Source: a virus. From it: a stretch of DNA of 64,000 nucleotides. The stretch lies in the IMG/VR virus record IMGVR_UViG_3300043772_001004, positions 38,736 to 102,735 of that record. The stretch is one strand, 5' to 3'. Of the stretch, positions 41,939 through 50,049 are shown one piece after another (within the stretch, counting starts at the first letter, position 1; each line of letters begins with the position of its first letter). Position numbers and translations under genes: made by a program. The notes under the pieces were generated by a model. It made no database searches. It saw only the letters and a program-made list of their open reading frames with translations, and was not told where the DNA came from.

Positions 41939-42423
41939 ATTGTAGGTATTTGAGCTTTAATCAGACGGTATATAATATATAATATAATAATTATTAACCA
42001 TATACCACCCAACCATGCTAGGAAGTTGACCCAACCTGGGATGTATTTTATCTTTTGTGGCTTTTGAGTTTTTGTTACTAATCTAGTTTTATAAATAGTA
42101 TTACCTCTTACAGTTCTGTAGATAGTATCTACGCGGGCAATTACTTTATATTTATTATCTCTAACTCTTGATTGTAACTTAATAATAGTTCCATCTTTCT
42201 CTGCTAGTCTAGAGGCATATACATTACCTAATGAATCACAGAATAATGTATCTTCTATATATACAGTTTCTCCCGGGATATTAATAGTAGTATCTCTAAT
42301 TTGTGTTATAGTAACTATACTATCTTTCTGAGTACAAAGCGGGCAGTATTTTTCAAGTCTTCTTTCTAATGAACAAGAACTGATAAACATTAACAGTAAA
42401 GAAACTATAAATAAATTTTTCAT
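41935..42423 (-). CDS. Unimolecular spanin-like lipoprotein (u-spanin topology)
   Basis: 162 residues. The N-terminus has a lipoprotein signal peptide ending FISSC (lipobox cysteine at 17), which would attach the protein to the outer membrane. A beta-rich periplasmic region (TQIRDTTINIPGETVYIEDT, KYKVIARVDTIYRTVRGN) follows. The C-terminus is a strong transmembrane helix, NFLAWLGGIWLIIIILYIIYRL. A lipid anchor at one end and an inner-membrane helix at the other is the layout of T1-type u-spanins, which fuse the membranes at lysis. It is coupled to the holin by a four-base overlap. Confidence 0.75.
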   Translation of the reverse strand: MKNLFIVSLLLMFISSCSLERRLEKYCPLCTQKDSIVTITQIRDTTINIPGETVYIEDTLFCDSLGNVYASRLAEKDGTIIKLQSRVRDNKYKVIARVDTIYRTVRGNTIYKTRLVTKTQKPQKIKYIPGWVNFLAWLGGIWLIIIILYIIYRLIKAQIPTI

Positions 42424-42890
42424 TATGCGCCAAATGTTCTTATGTCATACTTAATTACAAATCTCAATGTGCCATTTCCAAGAGTAGGATTAACATCCCC
42501 CCATGTTCTTAATACAATAGGTTTATTTATCCATGTACCATTAAATTGATAGTTAACAGAATTAGCTGTATCAAGAGCACCCTCAAAATGTGTAAAGTGC
42601 ATTGCTTTATTTCCAGCAGTTGTCATAAATCCTTTTTGCATAAACATGTTTCCTGTAGCACTTGGATTAATAAAGATATATGGATTGGCACCTGTACCAA
42701 TAGTATAAGGTGTTCCATTATCTGTAAACTCCATGGCAACTGAATAAATAGCATAATATTGATTTGCTCCTGGTGCAGGTAAAATTACTGCAGGACTTGA
42801 TCCAGTACTTAAAATTTGAGCAGCAGATAAATTTACAACAGTTTCTGTTACACTGCTCCCACCACCACTTAATTGTATTAACGTACTCAT
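42423..42890 (-). CDS. Small beta-sandwich appendage protein
   Basis: 155 residues, Ala/Thr/Gly-rich with alternating beta pattern (YYAIYSVAMEFTDNGTPYTIG, NPYIFINPSATGNMFM, TLRFVIKYDIRTFGA). It shows no catalytic motif and resembles the tip or adaptor of a receptor-binding fibre. It ends one base before the spanin start and follows a larger structural gene. Such small beta proteins often accompany fibre genes. The role is inferred. Confidence 0.6.
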   Translation of the reverse strand: MSTLIQLSGGGSSVTETVVNLSAAQILSTGSSPAVILPAPGANQYYAIYSVAMEFTDNGTPYTIGTGANPYIFINPSATGNMFMQKGFMTTAGNKAMHFTHFEGALDTANSVNYQFNGTWINKPIVLRTWGDVNPTLGNGTLRFVIKYDIRTFGA

Positions 42891-42916
42891 TTGAATTAAT
42901 ATATTTTATTTATAGT

Positions 42917-44167
42917 TTATCTACTTATTTCTTCCCAATCTACAGAAACATATCCACCTAAAGTTCCTCCTATAGTATCAATAGCCATTTCAACTACTAA
43001 TTCAAAAGGAGTTCCTGTAAAAGTATTTCTTTCAAGTTGAGTTGCAAATAAAGCTTCTTTTAATATGTTAATACTTGGAGAACCTTGGTTAGAAGAGTTT
43101 ACATACCCCTGTGCTAACACCCTACCTCCAGCAGCAGATGTACCTGTTAAGTTATATGCAACAGCAGAATCAACCCCAACAGGAGTCCATAAACCACCAG
43201 TTATAGTTGCAGATTGAACAACTCTCCAAGCATAGTTTTTACCATTACCTAAACCTAATATAGACGCAGCAGTAAGTATTACAATTGCATCTAGTTTAGT
43301 TGGCACAAGTCTTAACCCTACAATAGGATAATAAGTTCCTGCTGCAGCAAATGTTCTTGGAGTAAGTATTGGTGTACCAACAGCTTGTTGTGCCCCTCTT
43401 AACTCATATCCTCCCTCTGATATTACAGAAGAACAAACTTGTTTTAATGTGGTTGCTGTTGCAGTTGATGCATTAAGTATCTCGTATCTTAATGGTAATG
43501 AAGCTGTAGTAATATAAGTAGAAGTAATTAAGTTAGCATGATTAAATCTATGACAAACTATAAAGTTTCCATCTATTATAAACCCTATTCTTACTGTGCC
43601 TTCACCTAACCACTCAATATCCATAAATAGAATCTGAGCTTTACTAATATCTAAAGTTATTCCTGATGGTCCATTACCATCCATTGTATCAGCATTCCAA
43701 GAAGCTTGATCTACAACAGTTTCAGTTACAACACCTGTAACCAAACTTCTTTCTACAAAACTTAAAGTGTTGTCTCTTAATTGAATATATATACCATTTT
43801 CTGTTCCAAAATAACCCACTCTTTGTCTTAGGTTAGTTTGAGCTGGAGCCATCACAAAGGTATTCATAACCAACAAAGACTTACCTGGTTGATAAGAAAA
43901 TACCTTTGCTGTTTCTCTTAGTACTTCAGATCCAGCTGTGCCAGTTACATTTAGATTTACTAATCCTTCATTTGGACTAAATACTGCAGTACCTCCACTT
44001 GTTGTAGAAGTATTCCATAAACCATTATCTCTATATCTATGAGATGAATCAAATAATGTTAATGGTTGTGCTGTTCTAATTCTACCAAATGCATCTGTGA
44101 GCATTGGGTATTGGGTAAGAATATCATTAGAACCTGAACCCCCAGCTATGGAAACTATAGTACCCAT
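42917..44167 (-). CDS. Large phage surface/fibre protein with DAFGRIRTAQP signature
   Basis: 416 residues, beta-rich. An early YPMLTDAFGRIRTAQPLTLF motif matches a common phage surface-protein domain ('DAFGRlRvs.P.tlFds') that often precedes a jelly-roll lectin-like fold. The middle (SFVERSLVTGVVTETVVDQ, QILFMDIEWLGEGTVRIGF) and C-terminus (VEMAIDTIGGTLGGYVSVDWEE) are consistent with it. It is probably part of the receptor-binding or baseplate appendage. The family is widespread; the target is unknown. Confidence 0.7.
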   Translation of the reverse strand: MGTIVSIAGGSGSNDILTQYPMLTDAFGRIRTAQPLTLFDSSHRYRDNGLWNTSTTSGGTAVFSPNEGLVNLNVTGTAGSEVLRETAKVFSYQPGKSLLVMNTFVMAPAQTNLRQRVGYFGTENGIYIQLRDNTLSFVERSLVTGVVTETVVDQASWNADTMDGNGPSGITLDISKAQILFMDIEWLGEGTVRIGFIIDGNFIVCHRFNHANLITSTYITTASLPLRYEILNASTATATTLKQVCSSVISEGGYELRGAQQAVGTPILTPRTFAAAGTYYPIVGLRLVPTKLDAIVILTAASILGLGNGKNYAWRVVQSATITGGLWTPVGVDSAVAYNLTGTSAAGGRVLAQGYVNSSNQGSPSINILKEALFATQLERNTFTGTPFELVVEMAIDTIGGTLGGYVSVDWEEISR

Positions 44168-44170
44168 AGT

Positions 44171-44509
44171 TTATGATATCCAAGTAATTAAAAATGTAGT
44201 ACCTGTTGCATCATAAGTAATACCACTTAGAGAGTTATTCTTATCAGGAGCAAAATTTACAGTTGTTCCTGCAGGTAATGTAACACCATTAACTGTTCCA
44301 GAAGCAGCTCCAACATTGGCTATTGAAAAACCATATGTTACTGATATAGCTCCAGCACCAATATCAGAAAGAATTACAGGTGTTCTTGTTGCTACTACAC
44401 TACTTCCTACTAAAAAATCATAAATTTTTTGTAGACCTTCAAGTACTTTCAATTGCCAAGGAAAATTATTTCCCTTGTTTCCGTAGTCTTTTAAATTTCC
44501 TATTGACAT
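44171..44509 (-). CDS. Small fibre-region protein
   Basis: 112 residues. A short N-terminal helical part (NLKDYGNKGNNFPWQLKVLEGLQKIYDFL) precedes a beta domain (ISVTYGFSIANVGAASGTVNGVTLPAGTTVNFAPDKN). It lies between two fibre genes and has no enzyme motif. The helical start may dock on the neighbouring 416-residue protein. The function is unknown. Confidence 0.55.
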   Translation of the reverse strand: MSIGNLKDYGNKGNNFPWQLKVLEGLQKIYDFLVGSSVVATRTPVILSDIGAGAISVTYGFSIANVGAASGTVNGVTLPAGTTVNFAPDKNNSLSGITYDATGTTFLITWIS

Positions 44510-44526
44510 AATTAGTATTTTATATG

Positions 44527-45009
44527 TTATTGAGGATTAATGATTAAGAAATGAATGTTTAATGGTTGATCCAATGGGCCAGAAGTATCTGGATTTCTAA
44601 TAATAATCCTTGCAGAATTACCCAGTGCATTAATTTCTGAAGATACTACTGGAGTACCTGACCCAACAGCTGGATAATTAACACTTAAAAGCAAAATTGA
44701 ATTTGCTTGTATATTTGTATTATTTAATATAAATACATCCGGTGTACCTGGTGCAGTACCTGCATTTACTGTATTAATAACTCCGGCATGTGTATTCAAA
44801 GTAACAGCTGTTGTAATAGAAGTTAACTGAGTTACAGTACCTGTATTATACAAAGATTGTAACGGTGCTGCATTTACTGCTAATGGTAACCAAGCATCAT
44901 CTCTAGTTACATCTCTAGACCCAATTGCTAAAAGATTAGGTACATCTGTTGGTAAAGTGGTTCTATAATTACCCGCTTTAATCCATGATATAAAATTTAA
45001 AATATCCAT
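44527..45009 (-). CDS. Short fibre gene with the MDILNFISWIK module
   Basis: 160 residues. The N-terminus, MDILNFISWIKAG followed by TRDDAWLPLAVN, is shared with the genes at 45039-46031 and 46979-47323, showing a common virion docking module. The rest is a compact beta domain (VTLNTHAGVINTVNAG, ILLLSVNYPAVG). It is probably a short fibre or adaptor attached to the same site as the others. The function is inferred from the shared module. Confidence 0.65.
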   Translation of the reverse strand: MDILNFISWIKAGNYRTTLPTDVPNLLAIGSRDVTRDDAWLPLAVNAAPLQSLYNTGTVTQLTSITTAVTLNTHAGVINTVNAGTAPGTPDVFILNNTNIQANSILLLSVNYPAVGSGTPVVSSEINALGNSARIIIRNPDTSGPLDQPLNIHFLIINPQ

Positions 45010-45038
45010 TTTACTTTGTTTTATATATAATTATTAAT

Positions 45039-46031
45039 TTAAATTCTTGCTACTGAAAGAAATCTAGCTCCAATAGAAGATGTTCCTCCAACGGATTCTA
45101 CAGTAACTACAATGTATGTGTTAAGTGACCAGTTTATAGTTCCAAATGACAAAGCATTTTCAAAAATTCCAGAATTGTATGTTGCTCCAGCATTACTTCC
45201 AATACCTGAATCAGAGAATGCTTCATTTGGATCTGTACCATTATTTAAAAACTGGCAAAGATTATTAGTAAACCAAATATCTCTTTCAATTTTTACAACT
45301 CTTTGATTTACACCTGATGTTGCAGTACTTGTATTTGCAATAAGAGTTGCGCCAGTAGCATTAAAAACAGTTCCTTGAAAAGGGGCTGTATTAGTTATAT
45401 AAACTTTTGTGTTTAAAGTTGTTGCTGCTGCTACTTTTTGTAATGCAGTTTTTATGCAAAAAATAGGCCAAGAACTATTATTATACGTGTTACCAGGTAT
45501 TGTACTAAATGTAACTACTATATCAGATCCTGGTGCTACAGAAACTAATCCTGAAGGTACAATACTAAAACTTGGTGTAGCAGTTCCAGATGGACCTACT
45601 GGACCTTGAATACCTTGAGGACCTTGAGGACCAGTTGCACCTTGAGAAGCTAACAATGCCCAGTTAACTGTATCTGTAGCAGGATCTGTAGGAGAAGGCC
45701 CTACTGGATTAATACAAAAATAGGATGCCCCACCAAAACCTACTGCATCATTAGCTACATAAGTACCTGCTGCTGACCATGCACCTTGCCAATTAAGACC
45801 TGCTGGTCCTACTGGTCCTGGTACACCTTGTGGGCCTATTGGGCCTTGTGCGCCAGCAGGTATGTTTGCTGCAACTTGTGTTGTAAAATTTTGTACTGTA
45901 ATAGCACCTGTTAAATATTCATCATCTCTTCTATCATCTTGAAGAGCCACAGGTAGTAATGTTTTATTAGGGTCAACAGAATTTACAATTCTACGACCTC
46001 TAATCCAAGAAATAAAATTTAAAATATCCAT
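45039..46031 (-). CDS. Collagen-like tail fibre with carbohydrate-binding-like domain
   Basis: 330 residues. After the shared MDILNFISWIRG...RRDDEYL docking module there are two Gly-X-Y collagen-like runs, GPIGPQGVPGPVGPAG and GPQGPQGIQGPVGPSG, giving trimeric stalks. Between them is a WQGAWSAAGTYVANDAV...YFCIN domain resembling CBM5/12-type carbohydrate-binding modules. The C-terminus is a beta tip with Asn-rich loops. The design is that of a trimeric receptor-binding fibre. It lies upstream of the similar short genes. Confidence 0.75.
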   Translation of the reverse strand: MDILNFISWIRGRRIVNSVDPNKTLLPVALQDDRRDDEYLTGAITVQNFTTQVAANIPAGAQGPIGPQGVPGPVGPAGLNWQGAWSAAGTYVANDAVGFGGASYFCINPVGPSPTDPATDTVNWALLASQGATGPQGPQGIQGPVGPSGTATPSFSIVPSGLVSVAPGSDIVVTFSTIPGNTYNNSSWPIFCIKTALQKVAAATTLNTKVYITNTAPFQGTVFNATGATLIANTSTATSGVNQRVVKIERDIWFTNNLCQFLNNGTDPNEAFSDSGIGSNAGATYNSGIFENALSFGTINWSLNTYIVVTVESVGGTSSIGARFLSVARI

Positions 46032-46040
46032 TATTATTTA

Positions 46041-46982
46041 TTATTTATTTTTTAATGTTTCTAGTTCTTCTTTCAAAGATTTAACTTCTGAACTTAAATC
46101 TTGAATAGCTTTAACTAATACAGGTAATAATTTACCGTAAGATGCTTCTAGTTTTTCAGGGTTTTCTTCATAAACTAAACCAAGGTAATTTGCATTTGCT
46201 TCTTCTTGTGATGCTTTTAAATCCTGAGCAATAAACCCAAAATCTTCTATATCATGCTTACCTTCCTCATTTCTATCATCCCATGTAAACTTAACTGGTT
46301 TTAGTTTTTCTACAAACTCTAATCCTACTGGTAGTTCTTCTATTTCTTTTTTGTCTCTTGCATCTGAAAGAGATGTAATTGTAGTAACAGCACAACGTAA
46401 AACATTATGAGAGGCATTACCTAAAGTAATAGAATTGTTTGTTGTTGCTGTAGCAGTTTGTGTATCATCACCTAATAAAACATTGTTACTTCCTGTAGTT
46501 AAAGTCGCTCCAGAAGAAGTTCCAACAATAACATTGTAACTACCTGTAGTTATAAAACCAGCTGAATTCCCAATACAAACATTTTCTGTTCCATTGTTTT
46601 GATATAATGCTTGTTGTCCTATTGCAACATTGTTACTTCCTGTAGTAATAGTATATAATGCAGCTTCTCCAAGTGCGCTATTTGAAGAACCAGTTGTATT
46701 ATTAAATAAAGCATCCTTGCCTAAACTAGTATTATTACTCCCAGTTGAGTTATTTCTTAATGCATTTGAACCTATTGCTGTATTTGAATTTCCAGTATTT
46801 ACTGGCATTGCTCTACTACCAACAATGGTAACATTATTACCAGTTGATGTATTTGGTGTAAATGCGGTTCCTCCATAAAGAATGAATCTATTATTAGCAT
46901 TTATTTCTTTTATTACTACTCCATTGACATTTACATCACTTCCTGACTGCGGAATTATATCATCTACATTTATTTGACTCAT
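46041..46982 (-). CDS. Tail fibre with intramolecular chaperone (peptidase S74)
   Basis: 313 residues from the preferred start MSQINVDDIIPQSG, whose ATG overlaps the upstream stop (ATGA); an in-frame ATG 18 codons upstream is less likely. The middle has about six YadA-head-like repeats with the core N[NT].[AS]LG..AL and TGS.N. The C-terminal 110 residues form an S74 chaperone domain: SDARDKKEIEELP, then FGFIAQDL, ending in a coiled coil (SSEVKSLKEELETLK). S74 domains trimerise the fibre and cleave themselves off after folding. Confidence 0.8.
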   Translation of the reverse strand: MSQINVDDIIPQSGSDVNVNGVVIKEINANNRFILYGGTAFTPNTSTGNNVTIVGSRAMPVNTGNSNTAIGSNALRNNSTGSNNTSLGKDALFNNTTGSSNSALGEAALYTITTGSNNVAIGQQALYQNNGTENVCIGNSAGFITTGSYNVIVGTSSGATLTTGSNNVLLGDDTQTATATTNNSITLGNASHNVLRCAVTTITSLSDARDKKEIEELPVGLEFVEKLKPVKFTWDDRNEEGKHDIEDFGFIAQDLKASQEEANANYLGLVYEENPEKLEASYGKLLPVLVKAIQDLSSEVKSLKEELETLKNK

Positions 46983-47323
46983 GGTATTATTGTTAAAGTT
47001 GTTCCTACTGGAATGGTTAAAGTTTTCCCTACGCACATTGCTAGGGGTGTTTTATAAGTTAAATTAGCATTATTTGGTAATGTAATATTTTCATTAATAC
47101 AACCTACTACTGTAAAACCATTTGCCCAAATAGATGAGGTAACAGCTGGACCTGGAGGTGTAGGAATTTGTGAGATAAAATCTTGAACAGTCATAGTAAC
47201 TGGTACATAATCATCATCTCTTCTATTAGTTTTTACACCAAGAGGAATAAGTGTTTTTTGTGGATCTACAGTAGAGACAAGTCTACTACCCTTAATCCAA
47301 CTAATAAAATTTAAGATATCCAT
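46979..47323 (-). CDS. Short fibre with the MDILNFISWIK module
   Basis: 114 residues. The first 55 residues are the shared docking module (MDILNFISWIKGSRLVSTVD, RRDDDYVPVTMTVQDF). The remaining 60 residues are a small beta segment (GFTVVGCINENITLPNNANLTYKT). It seems to be a truncated fibre whose tip may be supplied by the next gene: its stop overlaps the S74 fibre ATG. A split fibre made of an anchor and a chaperone-bearing tip is plausible. Confidence 0.65.
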   Translation of the reverse strand: MDILNFISWIKGSRLVSTVDPQKTLIPLGVKTNRRDDDYVPVTMTVQDFISQIPTPPGPAVTSSIWANGFTVVGCINENITLPNNANLTYKTPLAMCVGKTLTIPVGTTLTIIP

Positions 47324-47383
47324 TTCTAAATAATTACATACTATATCTATAATATAATGAAAATTATTTAGATAACAAACTAA

Positions 47384-47518
47384 TTAAGATATTATATCTC
47401 CAATTTCTAATGTGTCAGAAATGATGTAGGTTGTTTCAGATAACATGTGCATATTATCCTGCTCAATTGCAATTATATTCTCTACAATATTATCTACTAT
47501 TATTGCTACGCGTATCAT
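47384..47518 (-). CDS. Small acidic protein, fibre-assembly candidate
   Basis: 44 residues, MIRVAIIVDNIVENIIAIEQ then DNMHMLSETTYIISDTLEIGD. The ATG overlaps the stop of the large Gly-rich fibre gene. The Ile/Val-rich N-terminus and acidic end recall the short N-terminal domain of phage fibre-assembly proteins, which place an 'iVdn.vvNiiv' strand first. It is too short to be sure. Other fibre-assembly chaperones in phages are encoded directly after the fibre gene, as here. Confidence 0.5.
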   Translation of the reverse strand: MIRVAIIVDNIVENIIAIEQDNMHMLSETTYIISDTLEIGDIIS

Positions 47519-48918
47519 TAGAAATATGTTATAATTATACAGTATCCATTACCACCTGTACCACCAGCTCCAGATGCTGCACTATTTGTAGATGCTCCAC
47601 CACCCCCACCTCCAGCACATATACCACCATTACCACCTCTTCCCCCAGCTATTGTTCCTGCTGCATCTCCTGATGCTCCACCTGCTCCCCCAGATGATAA
47701 TACAGCAAAGTTTGCATCTGTTAATGAAAATGTACCATTTGCACCAACAGCACCTGCTGCTACTCCACCAGATGTGGTATAAAACAATGTAGCTAAATCC
47801 ATTTTTCTATTTTGAATAGAAGAACCTGAGTATCTATTATTTGCTGTATCTATTCCACCACCATATACACCACATGTAATTGGTCTAACATTGAACACGT
47901 TATTAGTAGTAAAACTACTTGCACTGAATGATCCTGTACCATATGCATTAACACCATATACTCCATAGATAAGCTGTGCTGCTGATTGACCACTACTATT
48001 TGCAACGTTAGTTCCACCAAAACCACTTCCCCCACCTGGAGCTATTATTTTAGCAGTTGCTGCATTTCCAGTTCCACCTATGTATGAAGTTCCACCAACA
48101 CTACCTGCTAAACCATTTGTATTATCTACAGTAACAACACTGGCACCATTGCCTCCAATACCAATCCAAATATTTTCTGTAGCTGATAATACTGAAGCAT
48201 CCATTTTATTAATTACAACAGAACCAGTAGCTGCGCCACCACCTCCATATCTTCCTGTTGTTGGTGCACCTCTTCTACCAGCACCTCCTCCACCGCCTGC
48301 ACCAAATAAAAATACCTCTACTAGTTTTGCATTTGCAGGTTTAGTCCATACTCCACTTGATGTAAATGTTTGTATATTGACTGGTGTTCCACCACTACTT
48401 GCATAATTAGGAATATTTAATGTAGATCCTACTAATGTTGCTGCTCCACTTGTTCCTGTTGTAGTTAAACTTAATATTGGTTGATAGGTACTAGCTGCTG
48501 TAGCAGAAGTAAGGTAAGGTGTTAATGCAGAAGAATTAATATATCCTGCTGGATTTGTTGCATCATAAGGAGTAAAACCCAAAGCACTAGTAACCATAGA
48601 TCCTGTTATACCTGAGATATATCCATTAGGATTTGTAAGTGGATAATACGTACTTGCTGCTGCTGCTACAGTTAAATAACCTGACAGAGCTGCAGTTGTA
48701 ATATACCCTGCTGGATTTAAACTTAGTGGATAATACTGTAAGTCATAAGTAGGTAAACCATTACTCCATACTACTCCTGGGTTAGGATAAAATCCAGAAA
48801 GATCTCCACCAGCAGCTCCTGTTGGAGGACCACCACCAATAGTCTTTGGCTTACCATCTGGACCATTTACTTGTAATCCACCACCAAATATATTTCCATT
48901 ATTATCAACTACTTGCAT
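47518..48918 (-). CDS. Gly-rich receptor-binding fibre
   Basis: 466 residues. The N-terminal half has repeats of the GDLSGFYPNPG, NPAGYI, ALSGYLT type, a common fibre stalk. From about residue 205 onward a Gly-rich domain begins (FLFGAGGGGGAGRRGA), with many GGxG runs such as APGGGSGFGG and GGAGGASGD, ending NGYCIIITYF. Such Gly-rich ends resemble the polyglycine-sandwich adhesins of T-even-type gp38, where variable loops contact receptors. It overlaps the upstream 103-residue gene by 14 bases. A host-range determinant is likely. Confidence 0.75.
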   Translation of the reverse strand: MQVVDNNGNIFGGGLQVNGPDGKPKTIGGGPPTGAAGGDLSGFYPNPGVVWSNGLPTYDLQYYPLSLNPAGYITTAALSGYLTVAAAASTYYPLTNPNGYISGITGSMVTSALGFTPYDATNPAGYINSSALTPYLTSATAASTYQPILSLTTTGTSGAATLVGSTLNIPNYASSGGTPVNIQTFTSSGVWTKPANAKLVEVFLFGAGGGGGAGRRGAPTTGRYGGGGAATGSVVINKMDASVLSATENIWIGIGGNGASVVTVDNTNGLAGSVGGTSYIGGTGNAATAKIIAPGGGSGFGGTNVANSSGQSAAQLIYGVYGVNAYGTGSFSASSFTTNNVFNVRPITCGVYGGGIDTANNRYSGSSIQNRKMDLATLFYTTSGGVAAGAVGANGTFSLTDANFAVLSSGGAGGASGDAAGTIAGGRGGNGGICAGGGGGGASTNSAASGAGGTGGNGYCIIITYF

Positions 48919-49216
48919 AATCTATACCATATACATAATAAGTTGTTCCTGGGATATTAGAGTATACAACTAATTCATCCCCTTCTTTTAGAGCATATAT
49001 TAAATCATCAGTTACTGTATCACCAGCTCCTAGTGTTAATTCATACAATGTTTCACTAGTAGCAGATATTGCATCATATCTTTCTAGTGTAAGCACATAT
49101 GGTAGAGGATTATAAAATCTTAAGTTTGTAATTTTAGTTAATATAACACCATTACTACCTATATAGAGTATAGTGCCTGCTACATTAACTTCTCCTTGCT
49201 TAACAATTTCTGCCAT
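48905..49216 (-). CDS. Small structural protein upstream of the fibre
   Basis: 103 residues, mostly beta (EVNVAGTILYIGSNGVILTKITNLRFYNPLPYVLTLERYDA, DELVVYSNIPGTTYYVYGIDY). It is the first gene after a terminator and has a TGTATATTA element 4 nt before the ATG. It may be a baseplate/fibre adaptor that opens the fibre operon. No family is recognised. Confidence 0.6.
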   Translation of the reverse strand: MAEIVKQGEVNVAGTILYIGSNGVILTKITNLRFYNPLPYVLTLERYDAISATSETLYELTLGAGDTVTDDLIYALKEGDELVVYSNIPGTTYYVYGIDYASS

Positions 49217-49220
49217 ACAC

Positions 49221-49229
49221 TAATATACA
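49221..49229 (-). promoter_or_regulatory. Late-type element TGTATATTA
   Basis: Minus strand TGTATATTA directly after the T-run of the preceding terminator and 4 nt before the ATG at 49216. It shares the GTATATTA core with other late starts. Overlap of a terminator tail with a start element is unusual and makes a leaderless transcript possible. Confidence 0.5.
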
Positions 49230-49257
49230 AAAAAATCCCCAGCTTTGCAACTGGGGA
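49229..49257 (-). terminator. Terminator before the fibre operon
   Basis: The minus strand reads TCCCCAG, an eight-base loop, CTGGGGA then seven T. The 7-bp GC-rich stem and T-run form a textbook terminator, closing the 49299-52187 transcript. Confidence 0.9.
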
Positions 49258-49298
49258 CGAGCCTGTTTGTATTAACCTTGGAAACAGAGAGATACAGG

Positions 49299-49490
49299 CT
49301 ATAGTAGTAGGCCGATTGCTAGAGAAAGGCTTAACATCAATAGAATACAAATATTTGCAAGTTTAAAATCATCTTCATTAATTACATACTGCTGTGAGAT
49401 CTTATCATACACAGGTTTGTATAGTATATGTGCTATTGCCCATAACATGGCAATAACAGCAAACATGATTATAACTGCAGCTATTCTCAT
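49299..49490 (-). CDS. Small membrane protein
   Basis: 63 residues with two hydrophobic segments, about 2-23 (RIAAVIIMFAVIAMLWAIAHIL) and 45-63 (LANICILLMLSLSLAIGLLL), joined by a short polar loop. It is coupled by one base to the gene upstream. It might be a membrane-insertion or lysis-timing protein, but nothing specific identifies it. Confidence 0.6.
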   Translation of the reverse strand: MRIAAVIIMFAVIAMLWAIAHILYKPVYDKISQQYVINEDDFKLANICILLMLSLSLAIGLLL

Positions 49491-49744
49491 TATTCCATTT
49501 TTAATAGTTTCTCAGACATAAGTAAAGCTCTTGTCAAGTCACCTATAGTCTGATCAAATAATAAACTCTTTACTGGAGATCTATTAAGATTATAGTTCTC
49601 TTTAAGATCTTCAGCTAATTTAGAAAATACTTTTCTAAGCTCAATAATTTCTTCAGACTCATTAATCTCTTCTGAGTCTAAACCAACTAAGATATCCCCA
49701 AAGGAATAGATCTTAGTTTCTTTAAAAGCTACTTGCTCACTCAT
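49490..49744 (-). CDS. Small acidic helical protein
   Basis: 84 residues, acidic (DSEEINESEEIIELRKVFSKL) and helical throughout. No motif is recognised. It is coupled to both neighbours by 1-4 base overlaps in the operon carrying the DUF3310 and GroES-like genes. The function is unknown. Confidence 0.6.
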   Translation of the reverse strand: MSEQVAFKETKIYSFGDILVGLDSEEINESEEIIELRKVFSKLAEDLKENYNLNRSPVKSLLFDQTIGDLTRALLMSEKLLKME

Positions 49745-50049
49745 AATTTATCAATTCTTCTTTGTAAATATACTAAAGCTTTTTGTAAGTCTTCTTTTTT
49801 GTTAGAAGTTTTTTTACCAGCTCGTGCTAAATACTTTATAACATTCCCCAAATAAAAGTCTTCATCTAAACCCCAGGCTTCTAATACATTAAATACTTCA
49901 TAAGTATTTCCTGCTCCACCATAATACTTAGGTCTATTATAATCTAATACTCTATCTGCATATGGTTTTTCCATAGCATTTATTGTATTATACTTTCTGT
50001 ACATTTGAGTATTGTACAAGTTCTCTGATTCTTCTGTAAGATTTACCAT
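49741..50049 (-). CDS. DUF3310 (SaV-like) protein
   Basis: 102 residues. The C-terminal half, TYEVFNVLEAWGLDEDFYLGNVIKYLARAGKK followed by KEDLQKALVYLQRRIDKL, is the DUF3310 domain ('v.d..eaWgl.f.lGnaiKYi.RagkK...edL.KA..YL.r.i'). In T7 the gp1.7 nucleotide kinase contains it; in general it is linked to phage nucleotide metabolism. The N-terminal 45 residues are variable. It overlaps the neighbouring genes by 4-7 bases. Confidence 0.8.
   Translation of the reverse strand: MVNLTEESENLYNTQMYRKYNTINAMEKPYADRVLDYNRPKYYGGAGNTYEVFNVLEAWGLDEDFYLGNVIKYLARAGKKTSNKKEDLQKALVYLQRRIDKL

Noticed and set aside
45039-46031. Repetitive Gly-X-Y DNA as a CRISPR-like array
   Set aside because: The periodicity is 9 nt in frame with a collagen-like protein; there are no spacers or conserved direct repeats of CRISPR size.
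46983-47036. Upstream start of the S74 fibre adding 18 residues
   Set aside because: The added segment is Asn/Arg-rich and lies in the upstream gene; the ATGA overlap at 46982 is a better start.
47431-47673. Plus-strand ORFs over the Gly-rich fibre tip
   Set aside because: They are Cys/Ser/Thr or His/Leu-rich shadows of the Gly-rich repeat; no fold or start context supports them.
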